Assembly (NCBI RefSeq): GCF_905475395.1 | Contig: NC_058339.1 | Location: 90,344,520 to 90,408,519 of the forward strand | Source: Chrysoperla carnea | Lineage: Eukaryota; Arthropoda; Insecta; Neuroptera; Chrysopidae | Length of the DNA stretch: 64,000 nt | Reading direction: 5' to 3' | Part shown: positions 36,441-50,600 of the stretch, in pieces | Position numbering within the stretch: position 1 is the stretch's first letter | How the letters are laid out: each line of letters opens with the position of its first letter | The notes under the pieces: generated by a model | Databases searched by the model: none | Told to the model about the DNA's origin: nothing | What the model saw: only the letters and a program-made list of their open reading frames with translations | Program-made: the position numbers and the translations under genes

Positions 36441-38583
36441 TACCAGCCACTACTTCAATTTAAATTGATAGCGCAATTGACTCTTGGCTCATCGTATTTC
36501 TCAATTTTAATATTGGAAGTTTCTCTCAGCAGAAACTGCAATCAACTGGAACTGGGAACATAATTCTGATCTCTACGCTATGTAAACATTTGGATATACT
36601 TCTTCCAAGTTAGGATTACTACCGCTCCAGATTTAATCGAGGCTCCAGAAATTGATAATTCATATTCAGGTAAATACGACATCTTTTATTTTAAATTATT
36701 TCAAGAATATTTAATTCGGGAAAAATTAAGTACACAAAACATCGAAAATATCGTACACCATTATGGTTTATCTTCCGAATTCCCAGAACTTTGAAGTGTC
36801 AACCCTCTTTCAAATTATTTTCTAAATTGACGTGGGAAAATTATTCTGTATCGTTTATAGAGTCTAGTAAATGAGAATTTTAAAAGCTGGAGTTCTTGAT
36901 ATAGTTAGAGAGGCTAAAGCTCTGTCGTTATTTTCGCCTTTCTCAAGTACTGCTTTTTTTTTGGAAAATCAAATTTTTCAAAGTATTTACAAAAAATTAA
37001 TGGAATCTTCAAATAACTTGTAAAACTTTTGCCGAGATCTCTTAGATGTTAGGAATCGGCGTTGCTGTTAATTTGAAATTTCGAAAAGAACGAAGCCACT
37101 TGCGTTCGAAATGTGGATCCGGAGGAAAATTCAAAATGCCTCTTGATAGGACTAAGCACATTGTCAAAATAGAATCCAGAGACATTAAAAACAAAAGAGT
37201 TGCAGTCTTCTCTGAAAGCTGTTGAGGTTTTTCACATAAAAATGACTTTCAGCAACTAATTCATTTAGAGTCAAGATAAAAATAAAGCATACTTTTAAAT
37301 AACCTGCAGTTAGTTACTAATCGTGTCTTCTTCTGTATGAAATTATCATAAGAGAGGGCGGCATTTAAGGAACTGTTCACTATGAGGGTGCCTAGAAATA
37401 TTTTGAAGAAATGCCATGACTTCCAAGTTTTCCAGACTTTAATTCGAAATTTTTTCATTCCGAAAATAAAGAACAGAATTCATTTTTATTTTTTATGCAT
37501 GTGATAAAAAATATAAATTATATATATATATATTATGCATAGTATAAAATATAATTCTTTTTCATGAGTAACGCAAGTACTTTTCCTGAAACTCAAAATT
37601 CCTTGATATTTCCAGACAACTACACACCCTGGACAATATTCGCTTATTGCTAGAACACTTTCTGCTCTGATAGTTATACTCGAAGCTAATTAAATGAATT
37701 GATCTGAAAAGTAGGGGATTGTAAAATAATTAAATAAAAACATATTTTAAAATAATTTTTTAATATCTTTTCTTTTATTAATTTAATAATCGTCGATGTT
37801 CAATGACGACTTATTAAATACTTTTTATTTTTTATTAAACAACTGACAACAAAGTTTCTGTTTTTTAATTTACATAAATATTATTTGTTTAAATTATTAC
37901 ATTTACATATCGAACGATACTCATGTTACATGATCAGAAATTACAATTGTACACACTGTACTCACCGCAAAACATCTAACACACGAGATGAATATCGTAC
38001 GGGGATTACGGATGAGCTGTAGGGATGTTTTATTTGGATGTTAAACGAACCCCCATTTAAATCAAATAAATGTATTTTACTTAAGTTTTTTTTGTATTTT
38101 AATATCTACAGTAGCGTATCGCTTTGCTACAGGTCTCTACACAGTACAACGAAAATACTGTGGTTTTTTTTCTACGAGAAAAAAAAAATGATTGAGAAAA
38201 TTAAAGTGTTTTAAAAATTCGCTCGAACTTGAGAAAAAAAAAATCGATGAAATTCGAAATTAAAACTGTCTTTTACAAAAAAAAAAAAAATTAAAAACCA
38301 AAAATTGGTCCTTCTCTAAACATGGAATCATCTTCTTAACATAACTTCTAGAAAAATATTGTTTAGAGATTTTTCCAATTCGAAATAAATTAAAACAGAA
38401 TGTAATAGATACGAAAACTTACTGTTCTGTTACACCCTGTGGATAACCCAAAAAAAAAAATCAGAATAAGATGTGAATGAGAGAAGAAAATTAGCGCGAA
38501 AAATGGTGTAAATAATGGTGTTTTTTTAATTTGATTTAAAAATTATTTTAAACTTTCACTAAAAATTGTTGGTTGGTTGCAAT
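36441..38583. other. Convergent intergenic region and 3' UTR of the ADP/ATP translocase
   Basis: No further gene. For the minus-strand translocase, AATAAA appears in reverse as 'tttatt' around 37823-37840 ('tactttttattttttattaa'), about 750 bases past its stop. Nearer candidates are obscured by A/T runs at 38165-38295. A short (TA)n lies at 37517-37533. Confidence 0.45.
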
Positions 38584-41500
38584 TTAAAGAACATTCTTAA
38601 TTTCATCATAAAGTACTAATACAAGGGCACCGCCAGTACCACGGAGAACGTTGGAGAATGCACCCTTGAAGAAAGCGGATGCACCTTCTGTTTTCATGAT
38701 TGTTGCCCAACAATGTGCTGTGCTCTTGTATTGGATGTCAGCCTTGGCACGACCAGATTGCATCATCATACGTCTTCGGACGGTATCGAATGGATATGAG
38801 ACAATACCAGCAACTGTTGTTACAGTCTGTAAAAGAAAACGAGTTTATTTATAATTATTTAAATCAATTTTTTTTTTTTTTTTTTTGGTTTCTAATGAAA
38901 ATCCAGATGTTAAATCGAGCTATTTAGCAACGGAGCCTTAAGAAAAGGCTAACGTAAATTAGATCTTGATTTTCGGGCAGATCGTTACGTCTAAAATTCG
39001 AAGTTATCTGTTAAAAAAAAAAAAAAGAAAAAAAATGAAACTTACTTGAGCAATAGCCCATGAGACTACAAGTGGTGTAGTCTTTGGATTTGGAAGAAGA
39101 CCTTTGGCAGTGTCGTAGAAACCGAAGAAGGCAGCTCGGTAGATGATGATACCTTGTACAGATACACCGAAACCACGGTATAAACCAACAAGACCGTCAG
39201 CTTTGAAGATTTTGGTGAGACAGTTTCCTAAACCTGAGAATTCACGTTCAGCTCCGGCTTTACCAACATCAGCGGCCAATCTTTAAAATAAAACACAAAA
39301 AATTAATATTCAAGTAAAAATTAATTTGAAGCTATTAAATATATTTACCTGGTACGGGCGAAATCAAGTGGGTATACGAAACAGAGTGAAGTGGCACCAG
39401 CAGCACCACCGGATGCGAGGTTACCTAAGAAGTAACGCCAGAATTGGGTGTTTTTGTCGACGTTGTTAAGGAAAATTTGCTTGTATTTATCTTTGAATGC
39501 AAAGTTAAGGGCTTGTGTTGGGAAATATCTGATGACATTAGCGGCGTTTCCTCTCCAGTATGCTAATACACCTTGTTCTTTAGGAATGCGCACGAAACAA
39601 TCAACCATACCTGTAAAAAAAATCAAATAATTAAAATTTGAGCCATTAGAATTGTTTAACAATTAGTGTCGTGGTTTGTATGTTTTTATGAACTTAGATA
39701 ATTAAAAAAAAAAATTATATGCAAGATCCTAAAACTTTGATTTCCTATTTGATCCCATTTGATCTTCATTTATTTCATTTTGATTAGTCAATTGATGAAA
39801 AAAAAAAACTAATTTGCAACTAGTTGAGTTACATCCGTGTGTTGAGGCTAAGTTCGAATTCGGCTAAAATTTTACATAATATTACAAAATTTAGGGACTA
39901 TTTTTACCCGACTGCGCGACTAAATGAATTGGATGTAAGTATGTGTGTTCTAAATTGGCACACTAGAGACCAAACGCGTGTTTCGATTTTGGTAATTCTT
40001 ACACCGGTCGAATTGTCTCAGCCTTGCAAGCGCTACTGAAGATATGGTAGTAATGAAATTCAATATGTCAACCACCAGTGGCCATTTTGTGAAAAAAAAA
40101 TTGATTGATGTGAGAATCATTAGAATCGGCTAACATGTTTGATCTTTAGAGCGCCACAATAGACAAAACATACATTCATAAGCTGAAAATGAAGGTGGGC
40201 GAACTATGGTAAATGGGATATCATTCGTATTTGAAAATCTTAAATAAAAAGTGTAAAATAAAAAATTAATTTAAATAATGAAATAAACCCGACCGCTTTA
40301 AATAAAAACTGAAAAGGTAGCAGTTTACATAGCGATTTTAACAGTTGGGACTCATTATTGGAAAGATTTGAGCCGGTCTAGATTTTAATGACAGTGAAAC
40401 GGGAAGTTTAAAATTTTTTTTGTTTGATGAAAATAGAGTGTAAACGAAATAAGCAACTTGTAAAAATTTATCTTGGCATCAAAGTATTACAAAAAGTTTG
40501 TATGAACGTGGTTTAAAAAACGATCCTCTTCGCAAATTTCGTCCACTATTTCGGATTTATTCGAATTGCCGAATCTTCAAACAAAAAGTTTGATTTATTC
40601 TTTAAATACTTTATCTGCTTTATAAGAAAATTCACCAAAAATAATCTTCATTCGTAGCGAATTTATTTAACCTATATTTGAGTCATTATTTTATCTTAAG
40701 TACTAAGTCTAAAAAAGAGACTTGAAATAATAATAAGACATAATTTGTAAAATAATTTTGTTTTAAATACTTCAGATAAAAATTTAATCGTAGATTAATT
40801 ATTATTAAATAAATACGTAATTATAAATTAAAGCTCGAATCTCTAATGACTTAATTTAAAAAAAATTTATAAAATGTATCGCGCAAAGTACTCACTTTAA
40901 AAAAAAATTATAATTATCAAAAAAGAAAAATTGATAAAAATTTATCCTTTAAAAAAAGCGACTAAGTTTGAATCAAGTTGATATAAAAAGGGTTCCAAAT
41001 CATAATTTAATTGATAGTTGTGGTTAATTTTAGAATTCTCGATAAATTTTCTAACAAACTTAGAGAAAATTGTATTAGATTTTCGATATTTAATCGTTTT
41101 GTTTCGAATAACAGATTATGTGATCCTAATTTAATTAAAAAATTTCGAATCTCAAACTAATTCTTAATACAGCCTTGTCTATCTTGAACGATAATAGTTT
41201 TTAAGATTTTCTGGTGGCTAATATGGACACAGGTCATACTGTAGATAAAGTATAAAAATGTTTCAGGCTTTGAAAAACCAATTATATGGGCAATAATCAA
41301 ATAGATAATAAATGGGCATTGTTTGAGATACTGGACCCTGAGAAAAATTGCTTATCTGTGTGAACAACGTATTCATACACACGACGGCACATCATATCGT
41401 ATTGTTAATTGAAGTCGACCTTGTGCGTCGTTTACGTCACCAAATCAAACATAAATTGTACTCAAGTTGTAAAGTTACAACGAGCAGAGAACGCTTGCAT

Positions 41501-42673
41501 TGAAATGTGCTGAGTTTCAATATTTCATTCAAAATGAGCCACGTTGGAACTACATAAATTAAATTCAACCAATAAAATGATTTAGGCAATCAAATGACAA
41601 GAGCCAATGAACTCTTTTTTTGTTAATATGAAATCGAGATAAAACCGCTTGCACATTTAAGTTACTTGACTTAAGGCTGTTGGGGCAATAGTTATTAGAC
41701 TTGGAGATACTGACACATATATTGACGGAGGTATGATGGTTATTTAACCGTTGGGAAAATATCACGTAATAATTTTATAGTTTTTCCTGTAACAAATTAA
41801 TCTAGAGGTAAATAAACGTCTGTAATGAATTCTTTCAATAAACCTTCGACTGAGTCACGGGCAACGCTGTGACTTGTCTTTTCAATATGGACGTTCAGGG
41901 AAAAAATAATCAGTTTTATTTTCCTACTGTCGAGTCACAACTCCTTTTACAGTTGTTATTTAATTATTTTCTAAGAGTATCATCCACGAAAAATCAATTT
42001 TTTATTTTGTGCTATTAAAAATTTTCCAAGCTCTCTAAACAAGAAGTTCTCGGCCCTGAGAATTTTCGTACAAAGGTGCGATTCTAACATCTTTTTAATT
42101 TTAATGCCTTGATCTATTTATATTAAACTTAGAAAATGTTAGACGAAAGGATTTACAATTTTCTAACAATTATTGCAAAAGAACGAACAATTTTCTCGAA
42201 TTTTGATCTTTTTCTCTTAAACAGAAATTATTTACTTATTGAATCGTGTAATTAAATTTTTTTTTTTAAAACTTCTCGAGCATGGGAGAATTTTCGTACA
42301 GCAGAAAATTTTTTGGCGTGATTCTAACAACCTTTTAAGTTCAATGCTTTGATCTATTTAAATTTAGAAAATATTTGATGAAAAGAAGGTAGAATTTGCT
42401 AACAATTATCGAAAAGAAAGAACTATTTTCTTAAGTTTTAATCGTATACTCTTAAATAAAAATAATTTATTTATTCGATTTTGTGAGAAATTTCGATGTA
42501 CTTTTCACAATATCTGATAAACTAATCAATAGAATTGACCCAACTCTTAATATTCGTTGTAAATGCATAATAAATAATAAAGTCTTCCACTTCCCCAATT
42601 ACCTTAAATGTGACTCAGCTGGTATTATCAATTCAAATATTCATCGGTGTTTTTTTTTAATCAAATAATTCCG

Positions 42674-42705
<32 letters not shown>

Positions 42706-44386
42706 GAGAAAAAGTTTTAATGAAATGACGATTTCCTCCATCAAATACAAATTATTTAAAAGAAATTTTCCTACTCTTAAGGATGTACGAGCACCAAGAC
42801 AATTTTAAATAAAAAGCTTGGTATTTTTTTAAATGAAGTTGGACTAAGTCTAAATCAATTCCGAAAATTTTAGAGAGGGATTGTCCAATTATTTAAATAT
42901 ATAAATGGCTTCAAAAATAGGCATATTTAACATTGGTTTTATGGAAAAATTGATGATATATTTTCATAGATCTCCAAAATTAGTCGATGGCAATTAAAAA
43001 AAAATACTATTCAAATTAAAGTTAAAATCTTAATAAAATATTGAAAACAAAAAAAACCCGTTGTGTCCGAATAATTAAGGATGTATCATCAAATATGAAC
43101 ATAAGGCACAAATAATTTCAACCCTAAGTCCTAAATTGTCTTGATGCTCGTACTACCTTAAGAAAATAAAGCCTATTATCCAGTCTCAATTTTTTCCTCA
43201 ACATTAATTTTGAAAACAAAAAAGTTATTTTTAAAAAATTACATAGTCAAAAATTTAAAAATAACTTTTCCCGTAGCAAAAAGTTTTATTGATTACACTT
43301 GCCAAAATTTCTTACATAAGAAAATTTATTTAGTATTCATTCTCAAATCACGTGCAATGAATATATGGAGCATTCGTTATAGATTTGAATTCAAATCGTA
43401 TTCGATCGTGGCCTAATTTTCAATTCATAAGTAGGTCGAACACAAAATCGACCATGTTTCTGAATGATAAAATACTTGGGATAGGTATAACAACTATTAC
43501 CAATTGATCTGTACTTTCAACAATTGCGCACTATTCACGACAAAATAAATTAATATGGAACATGCGCAACTTATCAATTTTAGGCACTTAGAAAGAAAAT
43601 TGAAAAAAAAAATTTTCCTTAAATTATTCAATATTTCTTTAAAAATAGATAATTTGTTATTTGAACCTAATCGGCGTTTTATGGTAAACCTTCGTACAAT
43701 TATAAAATGAAAAACCTTTAAATACGATGACCTAGGTCTACTTTTTTCACACTTTACGATTATATAATCAAGGTGACGCCCCAATCTAGGTCATAAAACA
43801 ATTTGACATTTGTAATTGACGTTAAAGGAAAAACTTGTATTATATAAAGTAAAAATTAAAATATGGAATTTCCTACGATTGATCACATGGTTACTAATTA
43901 CGTAATGAACTTGGATTTAGGAGTTAATTTTACATACTTTTTTATGAAATTTAATAATTTTACGGTTTAATTGATTTTTCATTTGTTTTAAATCTTATTC
44001 ATTTGTTTTATTGAAAATGTTATACTTCTTTAAAACAAATGAAAATGGGAAAAAAAAAAACAATTGCATAATATACAATTAATTATATCAAATGAAAAAC
44101 TTAAATTGGTTTTAATGAATTTTGCAATCGAAGGTAATAAAAATTAGTGACCACGTTTTATGAACAGGTTAATTGAATCCGGCAAAAAAAGTTAAAATCA
44201 AAATGGCGACTTACCCTTGTAACGCTGATCGGCAGCAATTTGTTTGGAGATGTGTTGTACTTGAAGTAAAAGTTTGACTCTTTCAATTGGAGCTACAGCT
44301 GTTTTGGAAACAGCGGCTGAAACACCTCCAGCAATAAAATCTTTGGCAAAAGCCACTGGATCTCCAAGTGATTTTCCACTACTCAT
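38584..44386 (-). CDS. ANT: Mitochondrial ADP/ATP translocase (SLC25A4/5/6, fly sesB type), complete
   Basis: Exchanges cytosolic ADP for matrix ATP across the inner mitochondrial membrane. Four exons on the minus strand: 44386-44215, 39610-39349, 39280-39046 and 38826-38584 (TAA at 38586-38584). They join in frame with GT-AG sites to 303 residues, the usual length. All three mitochondrial-carrier signatures are present: PIERVK (33-38), PLDFAR (138-143) and PFDTVR (235-240). The nucleotide-carrier motif RRRMMM is at 240-245. Six membrane helices are expected. The start [20 protein letters not shown] is chosen because it matches the family N-terminus and has A at -3. The 4.6-kb first intron contains a MITE. 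Codon choice is richer in G+C than the surrounding DNA, fitting a highly expressed gene. Nothing is broken. Confidence 0.97.
39611..44214. other. First intron of the ADP/ATP translocase gene
   Basis: 4.6 kb, AT-rich. It holds the TTAA-flanked MITE at 42777-43161 and a T run of about 27 bases at 42679-42705. Two similar AT-rich segments at 42045-42200 and 42275-42470 ('tgcg/gtgattctaacaacctttt', 'tgccttgatctatttata') form a diverged tandem pair. No gene is supported. Confidence 0.6.
42777..43161. mobile_element. 385-bp MITE, TTAA-flanked, family D copy 1
   Basis: The left end is 'ttaaggatgtacgagcacca' followed by 'agacaattt'. The right end, reversed, is 'ttaaggtagtacgagcatca' followed by 'agacaattt'. 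TTAA at both edges is the target preferred by piggyBac-type transposases. Its outermost bases match the element at 61799. No coding frame. Confidence 0.8.
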
Positions 44387-44600
44387 GTTGGTTGATTTAG
44401 TTTAAACTGCACAATAAACGTCGACAATAAGGTAGGTAGATCTACTGTAGATGTTACAAGTTCGCGCACTGAGCGTCAAGTGGACGATGCAAGGATCGGT
44501 GTCGGCGGGTAACTTCTTTTCCCCGTACAATATGCTATACACTAGTAGGTAGTTACGTCATTTAACACGCATGCGTGATACAATTTAGTAATCATGCGCC
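44387..44600 (-). promoter_or_regulatory. 5' UTR and promoter of the ADP/ATP translocase
   Basis: A G+C- and CpG-richer island immediately upstream of the ATG. On the minus strand it contains an arthropod initiator-like TCAGT (44468-44472) about 85 bases before the ATG. A CRE-like TGACGTAA (44553-44560) lies further up. Both are short matches and only suggest the core promoter. Confidence 0.35.
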
Positions 44601-47600
44601 ACCATTGCCAGACTTTTAATAAATTATCTTTTTTTAACTTTTATCATTTTATCAAAGGACAATAAAAATTATTATTGATAGGTTTTCTTTTTTTTTTTTT
44701 TCGTATAGTATTTTCGTAATTGTTCCTAATTGGATTACATCGAATATTTCAATCTAAAAATTTAATTAGCTACACCCCTCTAAAATATGAAATTTGATTA
44801 GATTCAATTACAATCAGCTATTAAATTTTTACAGAGGAATATTTTATCATTTTTTCTGATCATTAACAATTACGAAAAAAAAAAAAAATGCAAAAAATTT
44901 GATAATGATTTTATCTATTTTAGCTACTTATTACAAAATTTTCTCTTGAACTTTATAAAAATGGCTTAGTGCCAAAATTCGTACGCATATTATGAGTTAT
45001 GCAATAATTTTATGCCAAAACAATTCATTAAAAAAATTTTATTTGTTTATGTTGAAAAAAAAGATAAAAAAGTAGTATTTGTTTAATTTTACTAATTATT
45101 ATTAAATACATCTTTTGTAAAATTTTATATTTTGGCGCCATTTGAATATCCTTGTCGGATTGTCTTTAAAATAAGCGGGTTTTTTAAAAAAATTTGTTAA
45201 AATTGTTGATTATACACATTAATTAATGGTCGTTAATATAAGAGTAAAAGGATTGAAAAATTGCAGTCATAAGCTTTTTTGGCTTGATTTAATTATGTTT
45301 TGGGTGTTTGAATAGAACATTGCCAGAAAGTATTTGGTTGTTGGGGAACTGAAATTGAATCAATAGCAATTAATTTTTTTAATTTATGGTAAAAACTTTT
45401 TTGCTACTTGTTGCAAACTAGTTTGCGATCAAAAGTTAGGCTTAACAGCCGTCTTGTATATGCCTTAAAAGGGGGTGAGAAGCATTTTATCAAGAGAAAG
45501 AGGACAGGGAGTTTTAAAAATATGATAAACGTTTTCCAGGTTGTCTTAGGTCTAGATTTAATTTCCCATTGATTAAATAAATTTAAAATTTCTTTGAAAT
45601 ATTTGACGAAAATCATTCACACGTTTTGAAGTATCGTGTTAATTAATCGATAAATGAAGAATTTGATCATTGATTGTTGAACATCAGCTGAGTACCAAAA
45701 TGATAATAAATTACATAAGTGATCGTGAGTTAACCTGTCATTGAAATAATTGGCACTGACTCAATTCTACTCTAATTTTACGTACAAAAAACATATGATA
45801 ACCTGATTTACTTTTCTGATTCCATTGTCATATATAATAAATTCACACTGAATCGAATAATCCTATGAAAACAAATAAACGCAGCATTGATCTATTTTGT
45901 GTGATTATTCTTGACTCGATCGAATTTATTTTTAAAATAATATTTCCAAATTCAGTTTACATAATATGTCGGCGATGAATCGTACATTTTTATACTCATC
46001 TCAGGACCGTTACTACTAGAAAAACTATCTGGGGGTTTACTGTTTAATTGGTATGCCTATGAAAAGTTTGATAACTAGCAAAATCGACGCAACGGAAATA
46101 CTGAACCATTTTTTTTTAAATATCCAGTTATATAGGCAATACAGATTACATCTGTCTAATTTTTGAACAGAAAATCGTTTTAATGATGTGGAATATCGTA
46201 GTTATATAATCGCGTAACTTAGAAACGTGTCATTAGTTTTCGCTGGGCCTTGCAAGGAGTTAACACGCTGACTGTTAGTTTCTTTTAAGTTTGTCTTTGT
46301 ACAAGATCTTTTTTAAACGTTCAATCATGAAGCTTGCGCTGGCTTTGAGCGTCAAACTAGTGTTCAACCTAGTTGATAAAAATAACAGTTATCTTCAGCG
46401 TCAAATTGTAAAAATGAGCAATAAAAAAGTTTGTTATTACCGAAAGCCGATATCTCGAGACATACATACTAAAAGTAATTCCCTAATACCGTTTTTAATA
46501 AAACCCATGGTAATGATAAATAAACAACTTCGGTGGAATTTCGATAACTCGAACCTCAAGGGAAATGCGAAAAATTTCAGGCATCAATTCCCCGTGAGGC
46601 ATTGATGGTGAAATTGTTCGAGTTTCAAAATCTAAATAATTCGAGATACCGCGTCCAAAAACTAATCGCGTGTTCTTATTTGACGTTCAAACTCAGCGTT
46701 AAGCGTCATCATGAAAATACACCTTAACAGTTTTTATTTTCTAGAACTAATTTGTCCTTTAATAGGGTTACGATTTGATCAACCGGAAACTCAAGAAATT
46801 TTTGTAGTTTCTACCGACTCCCGATATCAACATAAATCCTCCATGAGTTTAATAAATAAATAAAATTTATGATTATTTGTTTCATTTCTGGCTTAACACC
46901 CGACTTCCCCGTACTCTGAGATGGCAACTCTATCTTCTAAATTCACGAACCAGGAATGTAGTTTTTCCAAATATTGTCCCCTTTTGTCCTCTGGTTTGAA
47001 ACGGCATTGATTAAATTGAATAATTGGCATACATTTAATTAGTACAAAACGTCGCACTTTGTACATTTTGCACGTTGGCGCCCTATTTTTCTAGGTCGAT
47101 TAGTATCACTTCATCAATGACTAAACTAAAGTGATCGTTAAGTAATTGCTGTAGTTTTTCCCTAATTTTCTATAAAAATACTGATAATAAAAATTTGTTA
47201 GTCATTTTAAAAGATAATCCACGTAAATTAAGATAAGATATGATATTGTTGGAAAAATTTATCTTGACTATACCAAAAATGTTTCTAGAGTAAACGAAGC
47301 AACTCCGTTCAGTTTTTATGTGGCTATTCATTTGAATAAAAAAAATTGTAAATAGAATCGGCTTCAAAAAAAACTGTACGAAAAAGTTAAAAACAATTTT
47401 TAAAGTAAATACTACTCTATCAATAATTTCATTGTGAGGTATTTTGAAGTAAAACTTCAATGAATTGATTTTTAGGTTGGTATCTACTTTCAAACGTAAT
47501 TGTCGATATAAGAATTTATTCTAAAATTATATTTTTAGAATAAATTCTTATATCTTCTATATTTAGTTTTTGTTTGAAAGGTAATTTAATAGAGAGTGTT

Positions 47601-50600
47601 CTTAGCTATGTTTCATAAAATCGGTTCAGTCGGTACAGGAGTTTTTAAATTTTACTTGTTATGTCGAAATTCGTTTTTCTGTGAATTTTAAGGCTTATTT
47701 CACACCTCTGCATCCCCACTAAATTGAATTCAAGGGTTGAAAATTTGTATGCAAATAACGTAATCTGTGGAAATTCATCTTGCTCTCTTGGATTCCAGAA
47801 ATAAAACAAAACGGTTATTTTTTTAATTGTACCTTTTATTGTCAGCAAAAATTTAAATATTCATTATCGAAACATTTTTCCTAAAGATTACAAATTTTTT
47901 TCTGTTTAGTCACAACATTTTACTTAAAAAATAGTCCTAATTTTTTATACCGAAGATTTCGTCAAACGAATTATGTAAAAATTATTATTTAAACGCACGC
48001 AATAAATTTTTGTGGGCTATAAAAAATTAGGATTTACAGATAAATATACGAAACTTCTTTTTTATAAATCTTAATTTTTTTAGTATCTACAGGAGCGGCA
48101 TTTAATAAAGCGAATCGAAGCAAGACTTCATTTTATGTTGAATGCATCCCTTTTTTGGTAGAAATGTTTTAATCGAAATTCAGCTTCACCGCCACTGTTT
48201 TGATCCTTTGCTATAATATTAAGAGGATTCTACGGTTTCCGTCACATCTTGATTTTCAGATAAACGATATCGTGATTATGGTCATCAAAAACTCTTTTCA
48301 GTCACTCAAAATGCATTAAGTTACAAATATTATGATATATTCAAGCTCTAACTAACTTATTGTAGATTTTCTGGAGTAATTAAAACAAAAAAATTAGACA
48401 AATTCCAGTCATTTGAATACTAGACAAATATTTTCTAAGAAATTGTCTAGAATCGATCGGAGATTTTAGACAATATCTTAGGAACTTAGACATCCAATCT
48501 TCAAATGATCAAGATTTTTGAATTTTTGAGTCAAATTTACCTTATAAACAAATGCAAAAATCCCAAATAAAGCCTTACATTTTGGAGAGATTTTCAGCGA
48601 TAACTCGAAAACTATTCATCTGCATGTGAAATGAACATATACAAGGTGTTCTCTAATTGACTGCAGAATTCTTGACTTCCTAAATAAGCTTATAAAGATG
48701 AACGAAAAAGTTTTTTCTGAGACCTAATTTCCGAGAAAATTAACCAAATTAATTAATAACTTTATCCAATGACAGAGCACATATAAGGATGTCTTTATAT
48801 AATTTGGTCGAGACTTAGGCATCTTTGGACGGAATACCGTGATGAATCTTTTTCTAGATCTATCGATATAATTAGGTACTCTTCTTACAGCCTATAAAAA
48901 CTATTTTACAAGGTTAAATTTCAACTATCTATAAAATATTTTCAACATAAAATTGTACCAACATTTTTTTTTTAATTGACCCAAAATTTAAAAAACAAAT
49001 AACCTTTAATTCGAGTAAATAAATATCAAAAATTTAGAGCTGCCTTTAATTTATTCGAATCAATAAAAAACATTTTTTAAATTATATTTTTAACAAATAT
49101 ATTAATATATTAATCATATAAATAATTTGTCCATTTTACACAATAACTGTCTGGTCTAGTCCTTCGAGTCGTATCGAATGAAACTACCATCGAATCGTCA
49201 AAGTGTCTAATAAATATTTTAATTTCGAATATCGTATATATACTCATATTAATAAAATTATACAGGAAAGGGAATTTATTTGAGAAAAAAATTCTCGTCA
49301 GAATTTTGTTCCCTTCTAAAACAGAATTTTTAATTACATATTTCAAACTAAGTTAAATTTGTTAAAACTTTTAATAAATAATACTTAATACAAATTTTAA
49401 CAGATCTATAAAATTAATTAATTATTCCAATAATTACATGATTTCAATGCATAGAAAGGCAAGAATAGAATTTTTGTTGTAGAATAAAGAGAGAGCTAAA
49501 ATTCAAAATATTATATGAAGTACTTTCCAACGGTTTTGAAATTTTTATAGCTTTAGAAATCGCAGCCTTACTAAACGTGTTCTTGTTTAGTGTTAGTTTG
49601 TGACTTTGGTAAATGGTGATCCAATTTGAGTATTCTAAATTAAAATTTAAAAAATAATACACAAAATTTAATATTATATCTGAGTCATATCTTGTATGGA
49701 GGACGATGAAAACTCCATACATATTATTTGCACCTGCAGGACGTCAGGTTTAGACGAAACCTTGGATCCATTAATCTTGAGAGAAATCTCAACTGTGGGC
49801 TTTCTGCGTGGCGTCATCCCTTAGTCTTATATTTTATTTTTAGTATTATGTTGTGAAATAAAGTTTTTTTCCTGTGTTGGGTACTTCTGAGAATATCCAA
49901 TTTTAAATCGGAATCAACTTGAGAAATGTTTTTTCTCGTCCTCAATTACTTTTCTCCTATATCCGCTCTTGTTTGGTTTCCTGCATGATTAAAATATTAG
50001 TATAAATAATAATTGATTCTTAATTCGAAACCATTTTGAGTATTTTATAATTTGAAACGACATTACCTAAATAATTGCACAATTATCCGTGAAAGAATTT
50101 GCAACCGCGCGAATTATGCAGCAGAATTTCTGGTTAATTGTGTTTTGAAACAATATTCTCAACAAATTAGGAGAAATTACTAAAGTTTTGGAGGCAGCAA
50201 TGCAAAGTTTTGACTTTTTATTTATAGAATAAAAATGTTCATATGCGCAAAATAAAAAGGGTGATTTCGGAAAAATCAACGCTAAAAATTGGTATGGATG
50301 GCTTTTCTGTACCCAAAACTTCAGTAAATCATACGAAATTTCATCCTATTTGATGGGAGTACAATTAGTTTTGAGATTTTCGTAAAATTATCAGTTTATT
50401 GTCATCTATAGACAAAATTCTATGTAATTTTATTACGTTTTAATTAATTTTCTAAAAGAAAATTCAGAATTTTTTACTTTTACTTTACATGTACAGAATA
50501 GCATTTTTTTAAATTTGAACACTTATGGAATTCTTATCGAATTAATTGAACGGTCCAGTTATTTCAAGTTTTAATTATTTACGATTGTGATACTTACTGT

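Noticed and set aside
38651-38927. Plus-strand frames over the last exon of the translocase
   Set aside because: Shadows of the minus-strand coding exon.
46291-46605. 104-codon frame
   Set aside because: Starts at a non-ATG codon, no recognisable domain, low-complexity Lys/Asn composition. A faint likeness to pogo-like ends ('ataactcgaacctcaaggga') was too weak to call.
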